From positions 3,154,744 through 3,218,743 of the forward strand of contig KB904821.1 of the NCBI GenBank assembly GCA_000380225.1: a DNA stretch of 64,000 nt, written 5' to 3'. Origin of the DNA: a filamentous cyanobacterium ESFC-1. Lineage in GTDB: Bacteria > Cyanobacteriota > Cyanobacteriia > Cyanobacteriales > Spirulinaceae. Positions 8,219 through 17,251 of this stretch are shown here, one piece after another (the stretch's first letter is position 1; each line of letters begins with the position of its first letter). Below the pieces are notes generated by a model, which did no database searches, was not told the origin of the DNA, and worked only from the letters and a program-made list of their open reading frames with translations. A program made the position numbers and the translations under genes.

Positions 8219-9289
8219 TTAATTGTCCACCGTCATATCAACGGAATTAGGTTCGAGATAATCGTTAAACTTCTCTTGGTTGTAAAAATAGAGGGTGCGA
8301 ATCGGATAGGGAATATTGATATCGGCTTCATCAAACGCCTTTTTGATTGCCAGAACTACGCGAGTTTTGACGCGACGGACATCTTTTTGTTGAGAGTTTG
8401 TCCAGTAGCGGATGACAAAATCGATGGAACTGTCGTTAAAGCTGACTAAATCTGTCTCAATTTCCGGTTCTGAGACAACGCCTTCTACCTGCGCGATCGC
8501 GCTCTTGAGTATATTACTCGCTTCGGCTAAGGATGTATTGTAGTCTACCCCCACTCCCAAGTCGGTACGCCGATAATTAAAAGCGGTGCGAACTTGCACA
8601 GCACTGGTAAAAATGGTGGAATTGGGAATTAAAACGATCTCTCCTTGATATGTCCGAATTTGAGTGGTACGGATATCAATATGCGTTACTGTTCCTTCGT
8701 AGTCTTCAACGATAATTTGATCGTCGATGCGGAATGGTTCTTGAATCAGTAGCAAAATTCCGGCCAGAAAGTTTTTAAAGATATCCTGAAACGCAAAACC
8801 AATCGCCACTGAGCCTAAACCCAATGTGGCGATAATATCTCCTAATCCCAAGTCAGGGAAGGAAACTACGGCAGCGAGTAAGATACCCAGTACCCAAGCG
8901 CCAACAAAAGCGGATTTTGCCAGTAAAAGCTGCAACGAGCGACTTTTGATCGCCCTAGTTCCTACTCTTTCCGCAACACCCTGAGCCGCTTGAGCTGCAT
9001 AGCGGGTCAACAGTAAAATAATGAGTGCGGCGATCAGAGCAGGAATGAGCCTCACCCCATCACCGACAATTTCCTGCAAACTCTGGATGATTGTATCTAT
9101 GAATAGGTTACCCGTCGTGCTGCCTCCCTCTTCCACGGTTTCAGCCGCATTTTGGGTTGCTTGAGCGGCATAAGGGGTCAACAGTACAAGAATGAGTCCA
9201 CTCAGGAGGGCGCGAATGTGCTTAACCCCACTCTTGACAATTACCAGCAAACTACTGGTAATCGCCTTCAGAAACCGATTTGTTCCCAT
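8219..9289 (-). CDS. MscS-family mechanosensitive channel
   Basis: Small-conductance mechanosensitive channel homologue, 356 aa, acting as an osmotic safety valve in the inner membrane. The pore helix and beta-domain are clear: LGLGSVAIGFAFQDIFKNFLAGILLLIQEPFRIDDQI, then GTVTHIDIRTTQIRTYQGEIVLIPNS. The N-terminus is odd. Residues about 22-50 (VKHIRALLSGLILVLLTPYAAQAT region) and 79-107 (VRLIPALIAALIILLLTRYAAQAA region) are a direct duplication, giving an extra transmembrane segment. The end of the gene encodes a charged tail typical of the family. Confidence 0.93.
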   Translation of the reverse strand: MGTNRFLKAITSSLLVIVKSGVKHIRALLSGLILVLLTPYAAQATQNAAETVEEGGSTTGNLFIDTIIQSLQEIVGDGVRLIPALIAALIILLLTRYAAQAAQGVAERVGTRAIKSRSLQLLLAKSAFVGAWVLGILLAAVVSFPDLGLGDIIATLGLGSVAIGFAFQDIFKNFLAGILLLIQEPFRIDDQIIVEDYEGTVTHIDIRTTQIRTYQGEIVLIPNSTIFTSAVQVRTAFNYRRTDLGVGVDYNTSLAEASNILKSAIAQVEGVVSEPEIETDLVSFNDSSIDFVIRYWTNSQQKDVRRVKTRVVLAIKKAFDEADINIPYPIRTLYFYNQEKFNDYLEPNSVDMTVDN

Positions 9290-9310
9290 GATTAAGAAAT
9301 AATAACTTTC

Positions 9311-9799
9311 TTACCAAGGATAACGGGGAGTTGCTTCGTTGTCAGGGGCTTGTCCGCCGACACCAATGGCGGTGTTGCCAATTTCGGCGTTTGTGATGGT
9401 CAAGTCTCGCATTGATGCACCCGCTACGATCGCGTTATACATCGTCACGCTGGTTAAGTCGGCATCGTTGAGATTAGCGTAGCGAAATACTGCATTGGTG
9501 AGAAAGGCGCTTTCTAAGTCGGCGTTGCGTAGATCGGCTCCGGTGAGGTCTGCTCCTTCTAAGTTAGTCCCCACTAAGGTTGCATTGCTTAAATCGGCGT
9601 TGCGTAAATCTGCACCAATGAGATGTGCGCCTGTCAAATCGGCTCCCGATAAATCGCAATTATAACAAGCGTTGGTTTCGAGCAGTTGTTGGACGTGGGC
9701 GGGGTTTTCTGCTTGGGCTGGAGTTGAGAGCAGCAAGGGGGTTGCGACGATAGCAAGGGGGGTTAAGAGTTTGTTTAAAAGATTCATATTGATTTCCAT
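9311..9799 (-). CDS. Exported pentapeptide-repeat protein
   Basis: 162 aa with a signal peptide (residues 5-30, ending STPAQA). A pentapeptide-repeat solenoid follows with about ten A(D/N)LxX units (LSGADLTGAHLIGADLRNADLSNATL and onward). Such proteins form a right-handed beta-helix; the function here is unknown. Two nearby Cys (CYNC) precede the solenoid. The second Met (residue 5) is an equally plausible start and would give a cleaner signal peptide. The gene lies 21 bp downstream of the MscS start codon on the same strand, in transcription order upstream of mscS, so the two may be co-transcribed. Confidence 0.88.
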   Translation of the reverse strand: MEINMNLLNKLLTPLAIVATPLLLSTPAQAENPAHVQQLLETNACYNCDLSGADLTGAHLIGADLRNADLSNATLVGTNLEGADLTGADLRNADLESAFLTNAVFRYANLNDADLTSVTMYNAIVAGASMRDLTITNAEIGNTAIGVGGQAPDNEATPRYPW

Positions 9800-9977
9800 A
9801 ATTAGGTTGATTTACAGCCAAAAGTTGAGTGTGCGATCGCCCTTGGGCTTGGTTTCAATCGCATCTTAAGGTTTGTTATTACTGTGTATATATTATCAAA
9901 TTACATTGTAAGTACAATCTACCGAACGACGGAAATTCGCGGCATACAGTATACAGCAATTAAGGGGAAGTGGGTGT

Positions 9978-10014
9978 GTAGGGGCGGGGAAACCCCGCCC
10001 AACAACCAACAACC
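9978..10014. repeat. GC palindrome plus short heptad run
   Basis: Family F palindrome (9978-10000) joined directly to two CAACAAC heptads. It ends 5 bp before the stop codon of the next minus-strand gene. Confidence 0.85.
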
Positions 10015-10018
10015 AAAT

Positions 10019-10618
10019 TTAATGATTGACAGCATCTTCGTACAGCGACCAATTATTACCAGAGCGATCCAGGCGTTGTAACACCGACTCAGCCCGCATT
10101 GTGTCATACTTGCTGCCGTGAATCAGTAAAAGATACTTACCTTGTTTGATATCTTCGTTGTAAACTTCGGCTTGTTTTTGGGGAATGCCCAAACTCGCTA
10201 ACGCCCCGACAAAACCCCCGGCAGCTATCCCCAAAGCCCCGCTAGAGAGACTGCTGGCTAATGCGGTGGCTTCTGTCCCTAAGAGAGCTACCTGACCAAT
10301 GCCTGGAATGGCGAGGGTTGTGAGTCCTGCGATTAGCCCGGCGACACCGCCAAAAGCACCCCCGGCGATCGCGCTGGTGGCCGCATCTTTGAGGTTATGC
10401 TGACCGGAGCGATTCGCATCATCGGGGATATCGTCGCGATCGCACACATCCACCCCGGCGATCGGCTTTTTCTCATCCCCTTCTTTGGCTAAAACCATCA
10501 CGCGATCGAGGGGATAGTTATAATTTTGTAATTCTTGAATTACGTCTGCTACATCTTGACGTTGTTCAAATACACCCACGGCTTTCACTTTTTTACTCAA
10601 TTTCTTTTCCCCTGCCAA
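10019..10618 (-). CDS. YflT-like general stress protein with glycine-zipper hydrophobic core
   Basis: 199 aa. The N-terminal domain (residues 10-60, AVGVFEQRQDVADVIQELQNYNYPLDRVMVLAKE) resembles the general stress protein 17M/YflT fold. A Gly/Ala-rich hydrophobic segment follows (about 85-150), with glycine-zipper spacing suggesting membrane or self association. The C-terminus reads YLLLIHGSKYDTMRAESVLQR. Cyanobacterial members are often stress induced; no regulatory site is evident here. The function is not established. Confidence 0.75.
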   Translation of the reverse strand: MAGEKKLSKKVKAVGVFEQRQDVADVIQELQNYNYPLDRVMVLAKEGDEKKPIAGVDVCDRDDIPDDANRSGQHNLKDAATSAIAGGAFGGVAGLIAGLTTLAIPGIGQVALLGTEATALASSLSSGALGIAAGGFVGALASLGIPQKQAEVYNEDIKQGKYLLLIHGSKYDTMRAESVLQRLDRSGNNWSLYEDAVNH

Positions 10619-10853
10619 TCTCGCTTTGGGTGCTGCTTTTCTAGCCCCAAGACTTTATTTATCTATTGAAAATACTACCTCAATATTAAAGAAGACCTTA
10701 CCAAAATTTCATCCTCATTCGGGACTAAGCCAAGGGAAAGAAAATATCTCTAAAATAAAGCATTCAGATTACTAAATCCCTAAAAAGAAAGATGTAAGAG
10801 AAGACAAGTTTTTTTAGTATAAAAGTGAAGATATTTATTAAACGAGGATTTTT

Positions 10854-11039
10854 ATGGAACTTTATTTATTACAAACTGCTGCTGCGGAAAGTCACTTTCC
10901 TTACGCTTCTACATTAGTGTATGTGGTTGGCTTTATTGCCGCCGCCACCATCGGCTCTATTGCTTGGTATAACTCCAAACGCCCGGTGGGTTGGCAAAAC
11001 AAAGAGCGTCCGGATATCGTTCCTGATATCGATCAATAA
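10854..11039 (+). CDS. psb35: Psb35-like photosystem II assembly protein
   Basis: 61-aa single-span membrane protein. An N-terminal luminal-type segment precedes the helix STLVYVVGFIAAATIGSIAWY, then a conserved polar tail NSKRPVGWQNKERPDIVPDIDQ. The tail pattern (SKRPxGWxNKERPD) is what I recall for Psb35, a small cyanobacterial protein associated with the CP47 module during photosystem II assembly. The assignment is from memory of the family, not a search. A good ribosome site (ACGAGGATTTTT) lies just before the ATG. A TAGTATAAAAG box about 30 bp upstream could be a -10 element. Confidence 0.75.
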   Translation: MELYLLQTAAAESHFPYASTLVYVVGFIAAATIGSIAWYNSKRPVGWQNKERPDIVPDIDQ

Positions 11040-11633
11040 TCAATAGTGGGTAGATTTGTACACTTTTGCTGAGGAATCCGATCGAGATAGGAACTATTTC
11101 ACAGCGCTTAACAACAAAACTGATGACTACTGTAGTAGTTTCAGATCGCAGGTAAACTCACATTTAAGTTGTTCTCAAGAACATCTAATATTGTAAAATC
11201 AAGGCGGAGCCTCATTTTTACGTTCCTTGGTTGAACCAAGGGACGAGATTATGGCGTTTACATCTGGTTTGTAAATACGACACGACCCGGATTTGTCTGC
11301 GCCCCTGTTTCGGCGGTGGATAAATTCGGGAACTCAAAAAACTTAAAGAAATTCCCGAAAATCATTTAGACGATGTAGAAGCGAGTGCATCTTTCGCTTC
11401 TACTGAGTTTGTTTTAACCCCAAAGTTTTGGGTAAAGATGCAAAATCCCCCCTAACGATCATCTCGAATCAGTTGACAGTCTGCGCCCTTAAAGTAGGGG
11501 GCGTTAGACTCAATTTTTTCGGGATCATCAGGGATGGGAGTGCGTTTGTGCCTGAAGTGAAGCGAGTTGGCTACAATAACGGATAACTGTTAACGATGAA
11601 CTGTTAACTGCCATTAGGATAATTTATTTAGAA
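11040..11633. other. 594-bp intergenic region with a dispersed hairpin and a short relic frame
   Basis: 11203-11248 holds GGCGGAGCCTC and then a hairpin CGTTCCTTGG-TTGAA-CCAAGGGACG, a layout I know as a common cyanobacterial intergenic repeat. 11325-11456 is open without a start codon and ends VLTPKFWVKMQNPP; it looks like a gene fragment but I do not recognise it. Nothing else is identifiable. Confidence 0.5.
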
Positions 11634-12719
11634 ATGAGTTCTTTTAACGATATCAACATTAACCAAGCCTTCGATCGCGTTTCAGATGTAATGAAAGGCG
11701 CAGTCGCCACAGGTCAAAAATTCCTCGACACTACCACCACCAATACCGGAAAAACCCTCGACGCGATCGCGGACTTCCCCCTAACCCGCTTTTTCACCAA
11801 AACCCTGAAAGCCGATTGGCTCGGAGTCGCCCTTGGTCGCGTTAACCTCGAAGAAGTCGAAAAAACCGTCAACCAAGTGCGGCGAGAATATCCCTATGAA
11901 TCCCCCAACAACCTCGCCCACCGTCTGATTGTTCAAAAAGCCCTGAGCGCGGGTGGCGTGGGCTTGATGACTAATTTGATTCCCCCGATGGCGATCGCGC
12001 TGCTGGGGGTCGAAATCGCGACAATTACTAAAATGCAAGTTGAGATGGTCTATGAAATCGCCGCCGCTTATGACCTCGAATTGGATGAACCCTCTCGACG
12101 CGGTGAAGCCCTAGCAATTTTTGGCCTGGCTTTGGGGAGCAACGGTGTAATTAAAACGGGTCTCAGCTTTGCTGAAATTATCCCTGGTGTTGGGGCAATT
12201 CTCGGTGCATCGAGCAACATGGCCTTATTCTACAGCCTCGGTTTTGTCGCTGCTCGTTACTACGAAGCCAAACGCCACGACCCCGACGGCAAAATCAATC
12301 TCGAAGCCGTCCGTAAAGCCAGTGCTGTTGATGTCGCCAGCACCCTCGAACAACGAGCCATCATGGATAAAATTCTGGTTCATGTGATTCGCATTAGCTA
12401 TCCCGATGGCGATTGGTCGCAAATCTTACCCAAACTTCGCAGTTGTACCAATCTCTCGCCCTCTTCGGTTGCGGCCATTTCCCAACACTTAGACACCCCA
12501 GAATCCCTTGATGCTTTGCTCGGTCGCCTCAACCACGATTTTGCCACCCCCTTAATCGCCCAAGCCTATCGTATTGCTCGCGCTAACGGCGAAATTTCTT
12601 TAGCTGAAAGCGCTTTACTCAACGATCTGGCTCATCGCTTCGATCTGAATCTCATCGCCATTCAAACCGCCGTGGATGAGTCGATGATTGCGCCTCACTG
12701 TGCGCCTATTTCTACCTGA
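11634..12719 (+). CDS. EcsC/DUF697-like protein with C-terminal TerB-like domain
   Basis: 361 aa. After a 60-residue polar N-terminus there is a helical region. Its hydrophobic segments (GVGLMTNLIPPMAIALLGVEIATITKMQVEMVYEIAAAY, then GVGAILGASSNMALFYSLGFVAARYYEAK) resemble EcsC or DUF697-type membrane-associated proteins. The last 100 residues, with IARANGEISLAESALLNDLAHRFDLN, resemble the acidic helical TerB fold. The role is unknown; tellurite-resistance-type stress or membrane trafficking is only a guess. The gene is monocistronic. Confidence 0.6.
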   Translation: MSSFNDININQAFDRVSDVMKGAVATGQKFLDTTTTNTGKTLDAIADFPLTRFFTKTLKADWLGVALGRVNLEEVEKTVNQVRREYPYESPNNLAHRLIVQKALSAGGVGLMTNLIPPMAIALLGVEIATITKMQVEMVYEIAAAYDLELDEPSRRGEALAIFGLALGSNGVIKTGLSFAEIIPGVGAILGASSNMALFYSLGFVAARYYEAKRHDPDGKINLEAVRKASAVDVASTLEQRAIMDKILVHVIRISYPDGDWSQILPKLRSCTNLSPSSVAAISQHLDTPESLDALLGRLNHDFATPLIAQAYRIARANGEISLAESALLNDLAHRFDLNLIAIQTAVDESMIAPHCAPIST

Positions 12720-12754
12720 GAAGCCGCGAAGCCAAAATGTACCCCCACCCGGAG

Positions 12755-12945
12755 TCAAGGTGCTAGATTTCGCTTGAGTTTTACGGGTTTGAGAGGGGGA
12801 GGAGTGGGAAGAGGGGGAGGAGGGGGAAGAAAAGAACTGTGCAACAGGTGTGCTAATGTGAGCGTAAATGACCCCAAAAAAGCGGCTTTGAGGCTGATTC
12901 TCTGGTCAGAAAATCACACCTTGACAGAAGTGCCAATGCACCCCC
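12755..12945 (+). repeat. Dispersed repeat family B, copy 2
   Basis: Counterpart of the element at 5221-5440 in opposite orientation. The homopurine core (12790-12832) lies in the middle, flanked by the same conserved blocks. It begins about 35 bp after the upstream stop codon and fills most of the gap. Confidence 0.75.
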
Positions 12946-12995
12946 CAAACCCTTCTCGGAGCAGTAGAGGGATTTGGGGGGTTCTCAGGTTGGGG

Positions 12996-13337
12996 TTAAT
13001 CTTGATTTAACACCTTGTCAACGCCTTTTTTGAATTTATCGGCCATAGTATCTGTTGAAGTGACCGACTCGGGCCCCTTCATTTTTTCTCGGTCTGCACT
13101 GCCTTGAACTGAATTAAGACCTTCGCGGGTTTTGGCTTGAACTTCCTCGATGCTGTCTGGCATAGAACGCACCGCCTTATCTGTTTCTTTTTGGACTTCG
13201 TTGAGTTGTTCTGCACCTCGATCAACGGGACTCTGGGCCGCTTGAGCCGGAATAGCACTACTCAGAAATAGTACCGTACAGACAACACAAATCATTAAAA
13301 AGCGCATTGCGTTGAAAATCATCAACTTTTTCCTCAA
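12996..13337 (-). CDS. Small secreted protein with amphipathic helices
   Basis: 113 aa. The signal peptide (FLMICVVCTVLFLSSAIPAQAAQS) is cleaved near residue 35. The short polar mature protein, rich in Glu, Lys and Val, resembles cyanobacterial low-temperature-induced or apolipoprotein-like helical proteins. Met11 is an alternative start that gives a more usual signal length. No catalytic motif is present. Confidence 0.65.
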   Translation of the reverse strand: MRKKLMIFNAMRFLMICVVCTVLFLSSAIPAQAAQSPVDRGAEQLNEVQKETDKAVRSMPDSIEEVQAKTREGLNSVQGSADREKMKGPESVTSTDTMADKFKKGVDKVLNQD

Positions 13338-13471
13338 AATCCAACATTATCGATCGTTTTCGCGATCGCGCCTTTATTACACCGCGAAAAGCCAATAGAG
13401 AAACATCGGACTTGAATTTTGCCCCTTTTTGAGGAACGGGAAAGAAGTCAGCATCGAGGATGAGACATTTT

Positions 13472-14077
13472 TTAAGAATTATGAAGGGAGTCGCGATCGC
13501 CCGACCAACGCCACAATCGCGGTAACTGAGCCAAATCCAGTAAATAATTGCCAATCCACACCACCACATTCGCCCACAGTAGCACTCGCACCCAATACAA
13601 CTCCGGCAGGGGGGCAAGGTGATTTAACCCCTCGTATAACTGCACAACACGATAAGGAACGTAGAGATAAGGAACCATCACCCACACCACAGAACGCAGT
13701 TGTCGCAAGGTAATGATTTCTGCCAAAATTTGTAAACCCAGTAACACCAAATAGGGGATTAAAATGATGACCACGCTGGTATATCCCCACCAAATCCCCC
13801 ACAATCCCAACGCCACAAACGGCAAGACACCGCCAATCACTTGTACGGTTGCAAACCACAGCTTAAACCAAGCCGGAAGCGGTTCGGGGAGAGAATAGGG
13901 TTTAACTTCGCGCCACGACCACCCGACAATCCCTAGAAAGGCGGTAGATGCCACAATAAAGGCGATATTTTCAATTAATAAATGAAAGTCAATCTTAAAG
14001 TAATCCACAGGTTTTTGAAGAAATAGATTTATGTAGGGCGATGATTTACGGTTTTTCGAGACAGTATAGCTTACCAA
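13472..14077 (-). CDS. Multi-span membrane protein of unknown function
   Basis: 201 aa with about five hydrophobic segments (IAFIVASTAFLGIVGW, FATVQVIGGVLPFVALGLWGIWW, VVIILIPYLVLLGLQIL, VWVMVPYLYVPYRV, VRVLLWANVVVWIGNYLL). I do not recognise the family. The start is uncertain: a Met further in or a GTG could also serve. A HIP1 site falls in the C-terminal codons. Confidence 0.65.
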   Translation of the reverse strand: MVSYTVSKNRKSSPYINLFLQKPVDYFKIDFHLLIENIAFIVASTAFLGIVGWSWREVKPYSLPEPLPAWFKLWFATVQVIGGVLPFVALGLWGIWWGYTSVVIILIPYLVLLGLQILAEIITLRQLRSVVWVMVPYLYVPYRVVQLYEGLNHLAPLPELYWVRVLLWANVVVWIGNYLLDLAQLPRLWRWSGDRDSLHNS

Positions 14078-14686
14078 AAGCGACGGGAAAGCCTACTCAA
14101 TTGAATGGGGGGAGGGCTAGTCACCCGTTGCTTTGTCATTTGTCCTCATTGGTCAGCACACAAGACGAATAATTGATAGATGGGGATGAGCTTACATAGG
14201 TATAGTCATTACAATTAATTTCCGTACAGTAATCTTCTCATACAGGTGTTGTACTGGCCCTTGCCCTCACCCCAAACCCCCCTCCCACCCGCAGGGCTGT
14301 TGGTTTTTATTGGGTATTACTATAGAAGCGATCGCGTGGGTGGGGGAGTAGACTCGGTGTAATTCCGATGGTACAACACCCGCTTTTCTGTTGCTGAAAA
14401 ATCCACTCAAATTTGCCCAAAAACAGATTAAACACGGCCTCGTTCTCGCTCTGATTCAGATTGCTTTTAAACGTCTGCGGATTCTTGAAAAACTGGGAAA
14501 TATACCTAGTCGTTTAATTATATCAATAAGCTCGGCATTCTAAGATAATAGCCTTTAATTTTACTAGATTATATGTGATTATTTAATCATTTATTTCTTT
14601 AGATCGATGTAAAAGTACAAGTCAATCTTTACAGTAGAATTAAACAACAAATTTTCTTTATAAACGTTAGTCTTTAATAATTTAGT
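14078..14686. other. 609-bp intergenic region with a terminal-inverted-repeat element
   Basis: 14245-14254 (GGTGTTGTAC) and 14371-14380 (GTACAACACC) are perfect 10-bp inverted repeats bounding 136 bp. Inside is the CCCTCACCCCAAACCC motif shared with repeat family E and a CCTCCCACCC/GGGTGGGGGAG pair. After it, an open frame without start (about 14354-14541, containing QIKHGLVLALIQIAFKRLRILEKLG) may be a gene relic. The last 100 bp is AT-rich and probably carries the promoter of the glycosyltransferase. Confidence 0.55.
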
Positions 14687-15964
14687 ATGTTTTCTCAAAA
14701 TCGCGAACGTATTGCCTTAATTTCAGTTCATGGCGACCCAGCTATTGCTATCGGTCAAGAAGAAGCAGGGGGTCAAAATGTCTATGTTAGGCGAGTGGGT
14801 GAAGCCTTAGCAGAAAAGGGGTGGCACGTTGATATGTTTGCTCGACGTATCGATCCCGATCAAGAGCATATTGTTCAACATAATGCTCGATGTCGTACCA
14901 TTCGTCTTGATGCTGGCGAACCCAAATTTATCGAGCGCAACGAACTGTTGCAGAAGTTACCCGAATTTATTGAGGCTTTCTTGCAGTTTCAAGAAGACCA
15001 TAACATTACTTATCCTATCCTTCATACTAACTACTGGCTATCGGGTTATGTCGGGATGGAACTCCGCCAACAGCAAGCCAGCAAAATGATTCATACCTAT
15101 CATTCTTTAGGGGCAATTAAGTATCGCAATACCGCCACTATTCCCCCTATTGCCAAAACCCGCTTACAAATCGAACAGGCTTGTTTAGAAACGGCTGATT
15201 GTGTCGTGTCTACCAGTCCTCAAGAAGAAGAACATTTGAGAGCGCACGTTTCCCAGAAAGGTAATATTACTATTATTCCTTGTGGTACAGAAATCGAGCG
15301 TTTTGGCCGGGTCGATCGCGCTACAGCCCGTCAAAAACTCGGCATTCCCCCCCAAGAAAAAATGGTGTTGTATGTCGGTCGTTTTGACCCCCGTAAAGGC
15401 ATTGAAACTTTGGTTAAGGCCGCCGGACGTTCTGAAGTGCGCGAACAACCTCATCTGCATTTATACATCGCTGGGGGAAGCCGTGAAGGTCACAAAGACA
15501 GCCAAGAATGTCAGCGTATTAAAAGTATTGTCGAACAACAGCAACTGAGCGATCGCACCTCTTTCCTCGGACGCTTAGACCGAGATGTGTTAGCGCTATA
15601 TTTTAGTGCTGCCGATGTTTGCGTGGTTCCCAGTCATTACGAACCCTTTGGCTTGGTGGCGATCGAAGCTATGGCCAGCCGGACTCCTGTGATTGCGAGT
15701 GCCGTTGGTGGCTTAAAGTTTACTGTGATTCCCGAAGAAACAGGTTTATTGGCTCCTGCTCAAGACGATGAAGCCTTTGCTGAGGCGATCGCCCGCTTAC
15801 TGTCCGATCCTGAATGGTGCGAACAACTCGGCGAAAAGGGTCGCGATCGCGTCGAAAATTTATTCAGTTGGCGCGGTGTTAGCAATCAGTTAGATTCACT
15901 TTATCTCAAGATGCTCAAGAGCTTAAAATCTGAGTCGGTACGAGAGTATCAAACAATCTCGTAA
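14687..15964 (+). CDS. GT4-family glycosyltransferase
   Basis: 425 aa, GT-B fold retaining glycosyltransferase. The N-terminal domain has the donor/acceptor loop GGQNVYVRRVGEAL and HTYHSLG. The C-terminal domain has VLYVGRFDPRKGIETL, then the EX7E motif in YEPFGLVAIEAMASRTPVIAS. The GGQN loop and overall layout resemble the sucrose-phosphate-synthase/MshA branch. The substrate cannot be fixed: sucrose-phosphate synthase-like, or a glycosyltransferase for envelope or compatible-solute synthesis. It is monocistronic and ends at a strong terminator. Confidence 0.88.
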   Translation: MFSQNRERIALISVHGDPAIAIGQEEAGGQNVYVRRVGEALAEKGWHVDMFARRIDPDQEHIVQHNARCRTIRLDAGEPKFIERNELLQKLPEFIEAFLQFQEDHNITYPILHTNYWLSGYVGMELRQQQASKMIHTYHSLGAIKYRNTATIPPIAKTRLQIEQACLETADCVVSTSPQEEEHLRAHVSQKGNITIIPCGTEIERFGRVDRATARQKLGIPPQEKMVLYVGRFDPRKGIETLVKAAGRSEVREQPHLHLYIAGGSREGHKDSQECQRIKSIVEQQQLSDRTSFLGRLDRDVLALYFSAADVCVVPSHYEPFGLVAIEAMASRTPVIASAVGGLKFTVIPEETGLLAPAQDDEAFAEAIARLLSDPEWCEQLGEKGRDRVENLFSWRGVSNQLDSLYLKMLKSLKSESVREYQTIS

Positions 15965-15985
15965 TTCTCGCTGCTATCTCAAAGC

Positions 15986-16020
15986 AACCCCCCTCGACGT
16001 TTTTAAGATCGAGGGGGGTT
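15986..16020. terminator. Strong bidirectional terminator
   Basis: Stem AACCCCCCTCGA / TCGAGGGGGGTT (12 bp, perfect) with an 11-nt loop, between the convergent glycosyltransferase and PRC-barrel genes. It lies 21 bp after the glycosyltransferase stop. Confidence 0.9.
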
Positions 16021-16057
16021 AACTATGACGACTAAACGCTTCGCCCTTTTTGGCAGG

Positions 16058-17251
16058 TTAGCGGTTGCGTTTCCGACGAGAGCGATTTCGTTTGGCTGAA
16101 TAAGGAGAGCGATATACAGAATCAAGCAATAACGGCAGAACCTTAGCTTTGCGGGCCCGAGCAACGGCTTGGTAGGTGATTAAATCCCCGACGTTGAGAA
16201 TAACCCGATTTTGGCGATCGATAATGGTACGGGTGACGGGATGACCTAATGCTTGTTTGACTTGACGATCGGTTTGTCGCTTGGACGAGTTGCGATCGCC
16301 CACCGAAGATTTAGAGGATTGACGATTAACGGGTTCGGTGGTTTCTAGACCAACGGCAGCGCACAACTGCGTACCCCTGCCTTTTTTCTGGGCTTTGTCA
16401 AGCAAACGTTGGGTGACGATTTGACCGGGAGTCGCGATCTCTTTGCCTTGAGCATCGTAAACCGGATGACGCACCCGACGACCTTTAGCTCGTTCGAGAT
16501 ATCGCCCCGAAAAGGGTTTAACTTTAGAATGAGATGTAAGGGTCGGTTTCGTTAGTTGGGGAGACGATCGGGTTAAAGACAAGGGTTTGGCTGCGGCTAA
16601 GGCCCCGGAAATGGTTTCACTCAAGCTAGGTTGTAAGACTTTGGGAACTTGGGGAGGTTGCATCAAGGCTACGGAGTTTTCTAAACCTCGATCAATCGAG
16701 ACTGCTTGGATAAACTGTTTAGGGCGATCGCTCGGAGGGGTGACTTCATATCCTTCGATTTTGCCCGTCTGGGGATCGAAATATAAATCCTGCAAGTTAC
16801 CGAGATATTCTCCAGTCGGGGTGACCACTGGACGACCTTCGAGAACGATTTTCTGTTTTACCGCTTCTTGGATATGTTGGGTTTGAGACGGAGATAAGCT
16901 GCTCTGGGGAGACGGTGCCACAATTCCTTGGGGTGCGATCGCCTTTACCTGTTCAAAGAGCAGAATCTTCTCTTGGTGGTCGGCATGACTCGGACAATCA
17001 ACTAAAAATCCGAGCAGTTGATTCGTTTTATAATTAAAAATTAAGTTTTTAACGCTAGTTTCTGGGATAATTTCCAGATTATCATTCAAAATAATCGGTT
17101 TTTTAATTAGTTCTTTACATTTCTGCACAATGGTTCGACCTCCTTCATCGGGTATGTTTGTTTGAGAATTAGCATTTATTAAAATGGGTTTTTGAAAACA
17201 AGGTACTATAATCATTTTGCTTGCCAATTTGGGAAAAAAGATAACAAGCAA
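16058..17251 (-). CDS. PRC-barrel domain protein with repeated C-terminal module
   Basis: 397 aa. It has two PRC-barrel-like segments: residues about 45-90 (KKPIILNDNLEIIPETSVKNLIFNYKTNQLLGFLVD) and about 135-175 (GRPVVTPTGEYLGNLQDLYFDPQTGKIEGYEV). Two similar basic modules follow, GRRVRHPVYDAQGKEIATPGQIVTQRLLDKAQ and GHPVTRTIIDRQNRVILNVGDLITYQAVARA, and a very basic C-terminal tail. The true start may be the internal Met13 (MIIVPCFQKP), since the first 12 residues are atypical. PRC barrels mediate protein interactions; the partner is unknown. Confidence 0.75.
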   Translation of the reverse strand: MLVIFFPKLASKMIIVPCFQKPILINANSQTNIPDEGGRTIVQKCKELIKKPIILNDNLEIIPETSVKNLIFNYKTNQLLGFLVDCPSHADHQEKILLFEQVKAIAPQGIVAPSPQSSLSPSQTQHIQEAVKQKIVLEGRPVVTPTGEYLGNLQDLYFDPQTGKIEGYEVTPPSDRPKQFIQAVSIDRGLENSVALMQPPQVPKVLQPSLSETISGALAAAKPLSLTRSSPQLTKPTLTSHSKVKPFSGRYLERAKGRRVRHPVYDAQGKEIATPGQIVTQRLLDKAQKKGRGTQLCAAVGLETTEPVNRQSSKSSVGDRNSSKRQTDRQVKQALGHPVTRTIIDRQNRVILNVGDLITYQAVARARKAKVLPLLLDSVYRSPYSAKRNRSRRKRNR

